From Paramacrobiotus metropolitanus (taxonomy: Eukaryota; Tardigrada; Eutardigrada; Parachela; Macrobiotidae), in assembly GCF_019649055.1 (NCBI RefSeq), contig NW_026570228.1:2170001-2234000 (forward strand): a stretch of 64,000 nucleotides of DNA, in the 5' to 3' direction. Under the pieces are notes generated by a model. It searched no databases. It had not been told where the DNA came from and saw nothing but the letters and a program-made list of their open reading frames with translations. The stretch's first letter is position 1, and the number at the start of each line of letters is the position of its first letter. Position numbers and translations under genes: made by a program. Shown here one piece after another: positions 24,104-46,767 of this stretch.

Positions 24104-27100
24104 ATGATGTACGGACGCATAGTAGGGTTATATTCGTCGTTTATTGGATTATTACTATTCACCGGCATACATGGAAAACCTCTCCTTCAGGTAATCTATT
24201 TCTTTCTCTGTGTAGCTCCTGTAATGTTTATACCGTGTATAATAATTTTTCTTACGTTATCAAATAACATCTATTTTCCGAGCGTCAAACCATTACCTAA
24301 TGTTCTCTAACGTGAACTATATAATAATTATACATATAGATATGCGAAAATCACTTCCGTATTTTACTGTGGGAATTTACCAAGGACTCGAAATCGGTAA
24401 AATTGTTTTCATTATTAATAGTAAGATCACATTTTCCAAGTGGAAGCACAGAATTTCTAAAAATATATAGATTACCGATTAGTAATCAGATCCAGTCATC
24501 AATTACACGAGACACAATTTGGTGTTAATCATGCTACCGAGTGACACGGCAGTATTTCGGCAATACTTTTGTATAAGCGGACTTGATCCGCCGGTAACCA
24601 CAGTAATTGTAAGCACAGAGCATGTATACCGGCGTATAAAGTTAAGGTGAAAAAAGTCGTCTATATTCAATCCATGCCTTTATAATTATTTATAAACAAT
24701 CTGATATTCTTGTATAATACTCGAATTTCAATGTTCCTGGAGGCAAACCAGCGGTATTGAATACTATTGATGGTTGCCCAAGGAATTTAACCACACGCAG
24801 AGCTCTAACCCTACCGTAAAGAAAATGTGCACACTAAATTGGCGAAGGTCACTTACGATTACAGGTGAAGCGAAAAAATTTGGGCTATATTTAAATGGTT
24901 TTTATGCAATCTACAATCACGCACCTGGAGAAATACGTAGACGGAAGTCAAACATTGCAACACCTATCCAAACAAAATCCAGACCGCATCGAATGGCTTT
25001 ATGCTCAATAGCATTATTGTTCTACTCCAGTTTTTACATGTCACATCCGTAAAGCATAGCCGGATAAAATGAAAAGTCGCTTTTTTTGGATGAAAATTCG
25101 ACAAAACTATAGCTTGTGCTTGTGATGGGCGCATAGATGGATGCTTTGCAGTTTGCAATGCAACAATTACTGAAATCTTCGGAGAAATCTTACATGCAAC
25201 TATTTAATTTTATTAACAGTTATTTTTATTTAACAATAGCCATATATGTGCGTCAAAATAGTTAAGGAAAATGCCAGACTAAAATATTAATATGTATATG
25301 TTAAATAACGAAGGGAAACAAATATTATCATATTATATTACTAGTGTCGTTGCGCCACTTTTTAACGATTTTCTCATGTCGAGTAGACCGGAAACTGGGA
25401 TCCGCTGACGATTTCAAGTCCTCAGGAAACGAAACTTGCGGAAGAATATCTTAAAGGTAAGAATAACAGTCACGTTCTTCCGGTGCCGATAAATTTATAC
25501 ACAGCACATGCAGCGACAGTAGTTGCGCATAGTACCGTACCGCGCATAGTATCAGTCGGGTTAGGCAAGCAAGCTCCCAGGTCTTTACAAACAGTAATCC
25601 TGTTATGATGACTACGTGATGCGCACCATAATTTTACATTAGAGTTATAGATTGATTGTATTGCAATCTGATATTAAGACAACCTAATTCCCTAAACTAA
25701 CACACTGAACTAACCTGGAGCAATTTTCTTACCGAATGGTAGTTGCCTAATCTGCACTACGTCAGAATAATTTCCATGGGGTCACAAAATTACAGTGCAG
25801 AAATAACTTAATTTGAGATTTTGGTGACATAATCTTATTTGTGTCAAACGTTCCGTACAATAATATTATATACAATTACACATTTTGCCCATTCATAAAA
25901 GGGTGTATTTCTAAAAATATTGTAGATTGTTTGGAGTTTCGATTTGATTCCGGCATCTACACCGTCGAGTCGACCGGTACGCAGATTTCCACATGCGGAT
26001 TGTACCTGGTGGGACCACTGGACACGCAAGTTGCCATTGATTTTATGGATTTCAATGTCGGTTGCGAGCACAAAGGTCTTATTGGGGTTGGTCAAAGTAA
26101 TCTATTATGCAATTACTCCTGTTAGCTCTGTTTTTCTTTATCGCTGAATTAATTATGCGCTATACAATACTTATGTATATTTTTATTTGGTAAGTCAACG
26201 AGATTAAACCATATTTACAAAAGATATTACATATACGAGTATTAATTACGGAATTTTCTTTTACTTTCACTCTACAGTTGTCTTATATAATATTTAAGTG
26301 TGTTTACTGTTTCTAGAATTTTTTTATCACAAGGTTGTGTTTTGTTAAATTAGTATTTAGTACTTCTATACATGTTTAGTGCGTTACCCTGATTTTTAGG
26401 ACAAAAATTCAGTTATATAAAATACAGACGGTTTCAGTTATATAAAATAAAAGACGTACACGATGCAACATTTTTTAAGTTATGTAAAAAATGATAATAA
26501 ACCGTATGCACAATTTTGTACGAACCTGCATAAAGTCAATCATTAGGATGAGCGGCTAACCACAGGCAATACAGTCTATTCATATCTGTATTGTACGAGT
26601 ACATCAGTTTTTAAACACCCTGCTTCAAAAATATCAATATTTGCTTTGGTTTTTGTTCAGGTTTTAGATGGATGGGAACAAGAAGGTTATGTCTTCCCAC
26701 CTAAACACGATGTCCACGGACACCATTTGCGCTACGAGACATTCTGCGGTATTAAACAGCCAAAGGGCACTTTTCTCTCCAGCGGCAATATGGCGCTTAT
26801 ACAGTACCACCTGCCCACACCCGGCAACGGTTTCGTGGTGCGTGTCCAGTTCGTCAAGAATCCCCAGCGTAAGTTGTTAGTTACTCACACACACACCGGA
26901 TGTACCGGGTAAAGGCCAACCGATACGCGTAAAAACTAGACCACGAAATTACCTAACCTTTGGGCTTTGGGATATGCGGATACACCGGCAACGCCCTGAT
27001 GCAGGCGTTGCACACACACATCCTGTGCACAGGCAGCCAGGGCTACAATTAAACAAAGTAGGATGCGGCTGTGGTATATATGCGGCAAACAACAGACGCA

Positions 27101-30100
27101 CCACGAATTAACAGATGTAATGGAGTCTAATTACGCGACTTTGCCTGTATTTCTTCGACTACTGCGGAGCGCGGTGACGTTGGTGGCGATCTTGTGTTGG
27201 TGTCAACCAAGTTGCCGACTGTCGACAAACAGAAATTATCGTATGCTATAACGCGCTTTCCTGCGTGGGTGATATCCGTATGACTTAAAAAACATCGCGT
27301 AAAATCAAACCTTGCTGACCACGCCAACGATATCGTGCGTATCCGGTACTTACAGTATATAATTATACGAAAGTTAGCTACAATATGTGCAACGGAAATG
27401 CAAGTTAGCTACAATATGGTCAATCGATGGCCTGGTTGACAACTAATCCAGTACCCAAAAAAATTTAGTGCAATTATTATTACTAATAAAATTTTACTAA
27501 CGAAAATGCAACGAATGTTTATAACGTAAGCCGCTGTTCCATAAAGGCAAAAATTAATTTGCTGTTCGGTACGTAATTTTTTGTACGAACGCGGCTCGCC
27601 GGCATAAATACCCACCTCAGGTAAGATGTTTCGTCATTTTTATATCTATGACAGTGCGCCAGGGTTGCATTTCTCCCAGTAATTACGTCATATAGGGTCA
27701 GCGTAATTTTGTTCGTTATACGAGTAGCGTGCGATAAATCACGTTCAATATTAGAACGGCAAACTTTCGATTGTATGTTATGATGGTGTGTGACATCATT
27801 TTACGCAGTAAAAATTAATCTTTAACGGTAAATGTTCCATACTACGCACAATGCGCACGCGCAACCCTAGTCCAGCCGGCACTGGCAATGAGCACATAAA
27901 GTGAGCAACTACCGTATATTACTGTATACTTTGTGTTCGCAAAGGGCATTCACGTAATCTACATTGTACATCTCGTAAAACTTACGCGGTTTATTCCCGC
28001 CGGACAGATCACACGATATATTCTTAACCGGTGTGTTGTTTTTTTCCCATTTGCAGCCTGTAATATGATATCAATGTTTCCCGGTGAGCCGTACATTCTG
28101 CGTAACTACGGGCAGCGCGTTAACTGCAGTATGCTGACAATCAATCCCGAGAGGATCACCTTGTCCCTGGTTAATGTCGGCATTACGCCCAAGATATCCC
28201 CGGCGGCGTCCTCCACCAACCGCCTGTTACCTGACCGGCAAGCGGAAGCTGACTTCCGCTCCGCACAAGTACGTATCAAATTTGTGCATACAAATTACAT
28301 GCTAATGTAATCCCGCGCACCGACGTAATTGGTAAACTTTCGTATATCACTTCCGTCCAGTGATATCAGCTGATTAGAATCGGTCGGCGTATGTACCAGG
28401 GTATTGTTAGCTGATTATACACCGCTAATCGGTGTTTGCTTTGCGTGGATTAGCGTGGCAGTGCTTGCGCAATTTCTGAAAGAAGGCGTGCTAACGACAA
28501 TTTGAACAATACATTTCAAGGGCATTTTATATTTCTCCAGGGAATGTATGGCACCGGGTATAAAACCCGGTATTTATCGGAAAATGCTAATATGGACAAT
28601 AAGATCAATTAATTGCACTTATGCAATTCTTTAAGGTTTAATAATTGCATAGATGCGGATCCTAACGCAGCTGGTTTAAATCCGCAGTAAAGGTCAGGAG
28701 ACGTGTATAGAAGAATGAGCAGCAATTTAAATAGGAAATTTTGCGTGATTGCACAAAGAAAGCCACTCAGTATATACAATGTAGGAAAATTAAACTTTAT
28801 TCCAGCCACAAATTATTCTGTATTGAGGAAGCAGAAAAGTAGTTTAGTCAAGTTTAATTTTTGTATAAAACTTTCAGAGTACAGTATGTAAAAGTGCAGT
28901 TATAGAATTAATGCGTGGACAACACTGATTTTATAACAAATTATGAAGACAGCACGATACATTATACTACGCATTTGGTTTTGGATGATGATGCCAGGCA
29001 TTCCGAATATTAGGCAGTCCCTGCCGCATTGAATTCTCTCGTCAAGAGGTTCTGGCCGCGATTCTCAGAAATATTGTGCTTTGAATCTGTAAATGTGTAC
29101 GTTGTAATCGTAAGGCTTGCGTAATAAAAAAGCGCTTCGATGTAAGTATTGTAACCGCCCAATAACTACACCTTATGCCGCCACATATGGCAACGTACGT
29201 TGACCTTTTGCTGCTGACCAGCACCAGTGTTAATTTACATGTGCATTACTACTGCATTATGCGCTAATTATCGGTTATTTTGCGAAATTGGCGGCAATGC
29301 TACCTGCTAGTGACGCGCATGCTCGGGATCAATACTTGAGTATGTGATCTCTCCAGCTGTTTGTTTGCCGGGAATGCTGGGAAGTTTGTGTACAATTTTC
29401 TGCACGCGTTAACAATAATCAGTTTCACAGCAGGTTCAATATTACTCAACATTAGTTAAAATTTTATAACCGAGCAGAATGCATCACACGGAAAAATTGT
29501 ATGTTTATGTATCTGCGCTGTACGCAAATTTCAAAATATCATCTGATTTAAAACCAAACGGTCTTTTAATTGTCAGAAGCAAAATAAAGCATATACAGAT
29601 ACATTAGAGTATTTTTCGGCATTTTGTAAATATTTTCGATTCGGTCGTAACAAACAGAACGAAGTGCGTTAGGATGCTGTACTTTCACATAACTTTACGT
29701 CATTAACATATGGATCCGAGACATCTCTCTTGGCACGCAGTTTTCTTTTTTGCGTCGGAAGCCTTATTTTATTTATATAACAGGATTTATTAAATTTTAT
29801 TATATGTCCTTCCTCGTCAAATCACTGATCACGTTATGTTATTTGTTGCGCATCCATAGGTTTGTAATCCATACGAGAAAGGGGATTACGTGGAGATTAA
29901 AGGCGGAAGCAACATCTCTGTCAACAATATGATCACCTTCAAACAGTTATGCGGCGCCAGCGCGGGCGAAGGTAGGCGGACATATATATGTGTGCGGAGA
30001 AAAAGGGAAAATATTTCCCCTTAAAAGGTCACACGACTATGTGTATAGCAATATCAAAAGTGAATATGTATATTGTTGTAGAAGAGACATTTGGGATATT

Positions 30101-30233
30101 CTGCGGCAGTACACTGGTCCGTTTGGTGTCCAGTGGTGTATACGACAATGTCGTCGTGATAGAAACCGATTCCTTGGATGAAACGGAAGCCGATCAGCCC
30201 AACAGCAGAAATAACGTGTGCCGGCTGATATAA
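24104..30233 (+). CDS. CRHBP: Corticotropin-releasing factor binding protein
   Basis: Seven exons join to about 333 residues (human 322): 24104-24190, 25387-25456, 25926-26086, 26661-26868, 28057-28268, 29860-29971 and 30082-30233. CRF-BP is a secreted glycoprotein that binds CRF-type peptides and limits receptor activation; the arthropod ligands would be DH44-type diuretic hormones. Exon 1 encodes a signal peptide (hydrophobic IVGLYSSFIGLLLFTGIHG). Family landmarks follow: DCLEFRF, STCGLYLVG, VLDGWEQEGYVFP, YETFCG, MALIQYHLPTPGNGF (compare human VAMIFFRVHEPGNGF), PCNMIS, NCSMLTI, CNPYEKGDYVEIKGG, LCGAS, and FCGSTLVRLVSSG, ending NNVCRLI. The Cys pattern of the paired CUB-like folds is kept. 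All phases agree across junctions. The start could equally be the second ATG at 24107. Introns reach 1.6 kb. Confidence 0.92.
26408..26449. repeat. Short direct repeat, period 25
   Basis: ttcagttatataaaata occurs at 26408-26424 and 26433-26449 in intron 3 of the CRF-binding-protein gene. Simple local duplication. Confidence 0.8.
27371..27418. repeat. Short direct repeat, period 31
   Basis: aagttagctacaatatg occurs at 27371-27387 and 27402-27418 in intron 4 of the CRF-binding-protein gene. Confidence 0.8.
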
Positions 30234-31075
30234 AAGATGTGCGCGCGCACTTGACCTTTCGACTCTGTCCTTCAGTGCAGTGCGCACGAAAAACGGCGAA
30301 TTTATAATGTGTATGTGGTGTGCAGCTTTGTGCTAGTCAGTCGTGCTGAAATGCGGGACATTTTACCAAAGTTGACATTTTAATTATTTATTAAACCAAA
30401 TAATATCAGTGTAATACGACAAAGTAAGAGTATATGCTATGCAGTTAACATAAAACAACATCGCTGTGAGTGGTTTGTGCATGGTGTGCACTTTTTATCA
30501 TGCATTCACATTCCACTTCTTGGTTTTTTCTGGGTGTGTTTGACGATAAATCGAAAATCCACTGTCCGGCATCAAAATCAAAACAAATAGTACGACTGCA
30601 CACTTCGTGCTTACTATACATCTAATTAAGAACGACATAGAAATTCGCACCAAGTTGCAATTTATTTGCAAAATAAAGGCGCATTTCGTGTTTTCCACGC
30701 ACCTTAAGATTCCACAAAATGTTGTTGGTATTATAGAATAATTTATGATACTTTTCCGTTATTATTTATGATACAAATGTCACAAATTTTGTTATGTACT
30801 AACATAAAAGAAAAACACGGCATGCAGATAATAAAAACAACAAAGTATGCATTCACCAATGCAAAATACAGTCAGTGCAGCTAACAAAATCTACTTTTGT
30901 GCTAATACGGGTACTAGAGAAGGGTATAACCAATAAAAAAAAGCCGCACCTAACAAAAAATTCACAAAATAACAATAAAATACAGAGCTCATCCGACATT
31001 AACCGTAACAAAGCAAATGACACAAAGTGTTATTCAAGCCCACGAGAACCAGACATTTCGCGCTGTTTCCCGCTT
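30234..31075. other. Convergent 3' intergenic region
   Basis: Lies between the stop codons of the CRF-binding-protein (+) and MTA (-) genes. It is A/T-rich with no coding signal and is expected to contain both 3' UTRs. Confidence 0.5.
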
Positions 31076-34000
31076 TCAAGGCATCACCACCACGTCGTCA
31101 TTCACCGCCTGTGTCGGGACGATGGAGAGGAAGTGATGCAACCGGCCGGGGTTGGGCAGGAAGGTGAACATTAACCGCTGGGCACGACCCGCCTTCTTCA
31201 GTTCGACGGTGGTGATGGCTTTGCGGCGTTCTTTCTTCGTATGCGGTGAGAGATGGTAGAAGAAATCCTCCGGTGCATCGGGAAACGGTAGCCGGCCATT
31301 GGCGGACCGCACCTTCGGCTTGGCGGGAAAGGCCATCTCTCCGCTGTCCAGTTTGACGCGTTTGTAGGGCGGAGAGGGAACACGGGATTCTTTCTCTCTG
31401 TCTTTGCCGTTTGTGCGCAGGCTAGCAGGCACAGTCAACAGCGCATGTCCTACAAAAAGGCAATTAGTACGAATTTCGCATCGTTTTATCGAACCAGTGC
31501 TTGTAAAACAAGGCATAAGATATTTGTTCAGTCAGATACTGTTCGACGAAAACGAAAATGTTTTTCAATGTAGTAAGATAGGGCATAAAATGCTGGTAAC
31601 GGAAGTCTTTTTATTGAGATATATTGAATTTATATTTTCAGAAGACGTCAAACCTGTAACGAAAATTTTTACAATGGTTGTAGAAAGAACTTTAGTAAGC
31701 CTTTTCTAGCAAAAATGTTTAGAAACCATCCAGGTCCAGGTGTATCTCAACGAATCAGTTAATGTTAAGCCACTGTTTCCAACACCAAATTCTATAGTCT
31801 AGTGTCTAATTTCAAAAACAGTTACCTGGCGAATTTCTTTCCATTAAACGGCTGGAAATAACAGCCACCGGCACCAGTTTTCGCGTGCGCGGCCGCTTAC
31901 TCCGCTGCACCGTGGCCGTGTCGGCGTTCTGGTAATGCTCTTTGATCGGGGCGGAATTAATCCAGTGGAAAGGCCTCCTGGCGGCCCGCCGCGGCTTATA
32001 GATATGCTCACCCACTCGCCGCACCTGCTTCATCATCTGCGTGGCAATGAAATAGATGGCGGGTCGCGTGCGGAAGAAGCTGCGCGGCGACACCACACTC
32101 ATATTACGAATCTGGGCACTGCGCTGATTCGGCGGCAGTAAATAGCCTAGCTTCTTCTCCGATACATTGCTCTCCGTGTTGGCCGGCGGCTGTTTCTGGT
32201 GTGCCGTGTAGGGAATGCCTGGACCGTGCTGCAGCATGATCTTCTTGTCGCCCTTGATTGGGCGCTTCAGATCTCCGTACTTCTTCCAGTACTGCCAACA
32301 GTTGTAGCATAACCGGAATCCACCGGAATTCCGCAGACCGCCCAATCCGCCCCATGCATACCAGTTGCTGGACTGTTTCGTCCGGCAACCTTCGCAGCAG
32401 TTATTGGCGCCCGGTCCATCATGGACTTCGTTCGTGGGCAGGCGATCATCCTGCACGTAAGGTGGGATGTAGATCTGTTTTAGATGGAAATCCGCCAAAG
32501 CGGTGCGGACACGTTTATTCTGCACGAAGCGATCCGATGTTTTCCACATGTAATAATATTCCACTATCTGATTCATTGCTTTCCAAGGCAACTAAAAAAA
32601 ACCGAGACGTCACAACAAATTTTGTTAAAATAACACTGTTTTGATTCTCGATTTCTCGCATTTACCTCACCAGTCAGTTTTCCGCAACTAATCAAGAATT
32701 CGACGTCAGCATCTTATATGTGATGAAAATTAACCACGCTCATGTTACACATACCGTAATTATCGAATTTGCACCTCCCCCCATAATAAGGCCCCCCTCC
32801 GTATTAAGCCCCCCTCCCATAGCCCGTTTGAAAAATAGCGCCTCCCCCCGATTTTACCCCCCAGGGGGGCGTTATTAAATGTCAAGCGCCACAAATTGAT
32901 AAATAAACCGCCAATTGCTTCATAATAATAGTTATGATTTAATAAATAAACAGTAAATGGTCACAAAAATAATTGGGTGCTATGTTTCAGAATGCTGCTC
33001 GCAAGGTTCTGAAACTGCAAACACCGGTATCTACTGCGTCCAGTTTCAATAAAACAGGATGCAGAGTTGTTTGAAAAATAACGGCCCCCTCCCAAAAATA
33101 CTGTTTGAAAAATAATACCACCCCCCGAAATAACGCCCCCTCCCCGAAATAAGCCCCCCTCCTCCAGGACGTTTGAACTTTTGCACCCCAGGGGTGCAAA
33201 TTCGATAATTACGGTATTCAAGTTGTGTAATCAATATGACGATTAGCAATCACACGTCTAATTCGGTAAATCATTACAACATTATCGGTAAATCATTAAA
33301 AAATTATTGATCAATTATGTTTCGGGTTTTACACACCGTCGCTATTACAATTTTATTAAAATAATAATGTTGCAAGCAAGCATTTACTAAAACAGCCAAT
33401 GCGAAATACTGCAACATCGCTTAACGTTTAAAATTATATCTTTACCGTAGCGGTTTTCTGTTTTTATTATTACTTTATCCCCTAACTTGAAACTTCCACT
33501 GATTGATTATTCCGTAAAAACAACACAAATAAATACCGCTTACCAGATCTTGCTTGATGTCGCGGAAATCCTTCCCGTACTTATCCAGAGCTTCCTCGAA
33601 TAATCCTGCCTCCGCCGCCGTCCACACCTCCATCTGATCGCGACAGATCAGCGGACCTTCACTAACAAGTTCCTTCAGACTCCGACTCAGATCGTAGCTG
33701 TTATTGTGAAGGGTGTTCATTGCGTTTTGTATGGTAATATCGCGAGACGCACTGGCGGCAGTCAGATGCAATCCGGGCTGCTTCACGGACGTATTCCAAT
33801 CTAATGCCCGTCCAAACGTGCCCACACTTCGCATAATGATAACAAAATTATCAATCTCCGAATCCGAAATTCTTCCTGGTTCCCACATGAGAACGGTGTC
33901 GCTGATTTCAGTTTCTTCCTCATCCTCCGATTTTACTAAACAAATACAGTATATATAACAGTTTTTAGAAAAACACGACAATCTGACTAAAACAATTAAC

Positions 34001-34959
34001 ATAATATAACAAATAAGCATGAGCCTAGTTTTTCGTTATCTAAACTACGAAACAACACTTATTGGCGTGCATTTAACAAGGAAAAATGAGGGTAAAAATA
34101 AAATCGTTGGTTCTAAACAAAGCTGAATCAAAATCGAAGAGAGCGTATTCAAACAAATCAACACTGCAAAGTAAACAGGCATAAAAATCAGTGACGGCTA
34201 GAAATCTGATATTATTTATAATGAACGCAAAAGTAAAAACTCGCTGTTTTTAAAAAAAATCGCATGCATACAGGTATTATTATCACAAAACCAGAAAAGA
34301 AATAGTTTTTGAATTACTGACATACCTTTCTCATCTTTTTCGTCCATTTTTTCATCGGCATCTGCCGGGGGAAACTGCAGAAGTGGCGATGGCAGCCCGG
34401 AGACATCCGCCTGGAATCCCGAACCCACTCGAATATTCCCCCCTTTCTCCTGTGTCAGTGAATTACTATTAGGATCCCACGTGTGGGTATAATAATACAG
34501 ATCCTCATCCTTCAGATATTCTTCCCGTTTTTCGCACTCCGCCAGCAAATACACCGTACACTTGCCCCGAATCAAGCTTGCAGGCAGTGATTCGGCCAGC
34601 CGCGTCAAATAGACTTCACGATGGCCCAAGCGATGCTTGGTTAGCTGGTCTTCCGAGACATTCTCGTCCGTGTTGTCGTTTTTCTCCACCTGGCTGGGTT
34701 CGTCCATGTCGTCCGCTTCATCATCATCCAGATGGATATCCGGCACTTCTTTGCCTTCTTTTTCATACGTGGCGATCTTCTCCTGTAGCCGTTTGGGGAG
34801 ATCACGTTTGCGGCAGTAGGCGATGGTTTTGACTTCTACATGGCCGCCTGAAGTCTTGAGGAGATCTTCAATACGACGGATCTGGTAGGGACCCGAGGAT
34901 GACACCTCGAAGTAGCAGAAATCTCCAACCTTATACATTGCATTCGCAGGCAACGACAT
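31076..34959 (-). CDS. MTA1: MTA-family NuRD subunit (BAH-ELM2-SANT-GATA)
   Basis: Four exons join to about 721 residues (human MTA1 715): 34959-34326, 33935-33544, 32591-31826 and 31449-31076. MTA proteins scaffold histone deacetylase HDAC1/2 in the nuclear NuRD complex. A BAH domain occupies about 1-165 (YKVGDFCYFEVSSSGPYQIRRIE, then KHRLGHREVYLTR). The ELM2 region follows (IRVGSGFQADVSGL), then RSVGTFGRALDW and SRDITIQNAMNTLHNNSYDLS. The SANT domain spans exons 2/3 (WTAAEAGLFEEALDKYGKDF, then LPWKAMNQIVEYYYMWK). A GATA-type zinc finger reads CEGC...LCYNC followed by WQYWKKYG. Its loop between Cys pairs has 25 residues, about five more than I recall for MTA1. The C-terminal part is basic and weakly conserved. 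Intron 2 carries an inverted-repeat element. Confidence 0.94.
32752..33216. mobile_element. Nonautonomous TIR element (MITE-like)
   Basis: Perfect 24-base terminal inverted repeats lie at 32752-32775 (TACCGTAATTATCGAATTTG then CACC) and 33193-33216. If the outer TA is the target duplication, the element is 32754-33214, as expected for Tc1/mariner-type insertions. It has no transposase frame. The interior carries many C-runs on the plus strand (GCCCCCCTCC-like) in both halves, joined by TTTGAAAAATA segments. It lies in intron 2 of the MTA gene. Confidence 0.82.
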
Positions 34960-36041
34960 TCTACTGACTAAACCAAAAATTTAAGATGATATGCAAAACA
35001 CCAGTTTCGTAAAATACAATAATAAGATTCCACGAAATGTAAGATTCTGTGTGTTTTCTTTTTTGGACTGCAAAAATCAAAAATGCATGGACGCTTCAAA
35101 AATTCGCCATCAGTACGAGTTCATTCAAACTCGTGAATCATGCGAACAGTACTGCTACCCACCAATCAGGCATAGGAGGGCGGGCTAATTGCTGTACAGT
35201 GTCCTTGTCTGAGTTGTCTCGCGGACATCAGCTTTCCTTTCTTAGTGAGTCTCTTACTCTTTTCAAAGCTTTTATCGGATAAACAACAAACATGAGAAAC
35301 ACAGATTCCGAAGAAAAAATTATTGTTTAGCTTGTTTTTCGTGATTACAGATTTAGAGTCGATAAACATTTCAAAAAGTCAGCGGCTACGCTGGCTAGCA
35401 CAAGCGGTCAGTCAACCCGAGCGCCGCCCAGAGCTTGAATCCGAGTCGAGCGCCGATCCGCCCGATCTGTATGATGCTGTAGCAGCAGAGATCGTCAACG
35501 GATTCTAGATCATCTCTCGTAAAAATAAATTTGTCATATTTCTTTCACGTTCCTTTTCCCGTCTGCTGCCACTGCTGCCGACACGGCCACACATCTGTAG
35601 TTCATCTTTGTGGCAAGTGTATTTCATCTGGGATATCAGCAAAAGGAAAGGCGGACCATATTTTTGGCACGAAGAGGGCGAGCCCGATCGCAATACGTTA
35701 CGAGAGAGTGCGCGGACTTTTTATCGTAACAATAATACATTCGCAGTGGCTGTGCACAGGCTTATCTACCTTCACCGTCCGAGCCTTATTGTAAAATTGG
35801 CGATAATAACGGTAAGCAAAACTGGTGTGGAAAGTCAACATATCGTAGACGATAAGCCATAGTGCACATTTCCAACTTCTCCTGCCCCATTATATTACGC
35901 TGACGAAGTGTTGGGAGGAGAAGTGGTACTGATAAAAACGCTCTAGACACCCCTTCGTGTACGAATCACCAGCGACATTCTTGAGCGGTTATTTACTGCT
36001 TACCTTTTTCTAACCTTCCGCATAAACCTGTCATTTCTTCC
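34960..36041. promoter_or_regulatory. Divergent promoter region, MTA / alpha-actinin
   Basis: About 1.1 kb between two oppositely transcribed start codons, so both promoters must lie here or in adjacent 5' untranslated exons. I cannot point to a core promoter motif. A coding-like stretch on the plus strand is described separately. Confidence 0.45.
35352..35508 (+). CDS. Possible terminal exon of a small unrecognised gene
   Basis: After a good acceptor (cgtgattacag, ending 35351) an open stretch of about 50 codons runs to a TAG at 35508. It reads LESINISKSQRLRWLAQAVS, then an acidic part with PERRPELESESSADPPDLYD, and ends AAEIVNGF. The composition looks coding. I could not find a convincing upstream exon: the plus-strand frames at 34991-35282 are candidates, but no clear donor joins them in frame. 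It may be a short gene between MTA and alpha-actinin or a chance frame. Confidence 0.35.
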
Positions 36042-45656
<9,615 letters not shown>

Positions 45657-46767
45657 CTGCCCCCACTTTTATCCCCCCTTGTATTGTATCCATTTTTTGG
45701 CTGAGCATGCTGATTGTGATTGCCTGGTTGGAGTTGGTGTGCTGGACATTATCCTGTTTTATCGGTTATTTTTCTTCGTTATCATGCGGGCTGGATGGAC
45801 GTTACACTGTGCGGTATTAATCAGATTATCACCAGTTTGACATGGCAATGCTCATCCTGCGCGCGCCGGATATATATATTTTATTCAGATGCCAGATCAA
45901 GTGCCATTAAATTCTGCTTTAGATGTTTTTTTTTTCATTTTGATCCAGCATGTGTTATTCATTTAACTACGGAATATTGAGTTTTTAAACTGTTTAGGTT
46001 TTTTGATGTTTTCCTCTTGGTGTTTGTGGTTTGCTTTCTCTGCCTGCCGGTTAGTTCCCAGGCAGTTGTGTTTTTGTTTATTATTTGGTTTTATTGATGC
46101 TTTTCATCTGCCATTTTGATTAGTGAGTTGGCTTGCTAAAGCGGTATTTGGGTTCCTGCAGCAATTTCAGAGCGCTTTCCGGTTACTTGTTTCGCTGGTT
46201 TCTTTTACTTGGCCTGTTATATACTTGTGCTGGGGAACCTACGTCAGCATGATATTGGTTGACAAAAATAATAATTCTATTACAACATCCATTTCTCCAG
46301 CTCTTATTTATAATAACCAGCGCGATTATACGCGTTCATGAACAAAAGAGTTTGCTTGCTCGTCCTTAACTTCTGCAGTCGTCATTTTTCTGCTTGTTCT
46401 TGCTTGCTCCACGGAGTCCACGCGCGTTTTTGTTAATAAATAAGAAAATATTTAAAACGAAACGATAGAGTTAGAAGTGGATATGGATTATGGATGCCGT
46501 CGGATGGGAGCATTCGCTCACACACGTATACCCTAATTGAATTTTAATAAAAATGAAGTACGCAGTAAACTCAAGGCAATACAGCACCATGTGCTTGTAA
46601 ATACTGTACTTACAGATACACTAAGCGAAATTTCGTTTAAATCGCATTAATAACATGTAAAACCTGTAAAAGAACTGCAAAGAATTTAAAAGCGTTTTAG
46701 AAACATGTTAAGTAATCCTGTACTGCCAAAAGTCGTTAAAAGAATAAGAAAACGCCAGATTTGCCAA
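45657..46767. other. Convergent 3' intergenic region
   Basis: Between the stop codons of alpha-actinin (+) and the DEVD helicase (-). It is probably mostly the alpha-actinin 3' UTR; a possible poly(A) signal AATAAA is at 46435-46440. No coding exon is seen. Confidence 0.5.
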
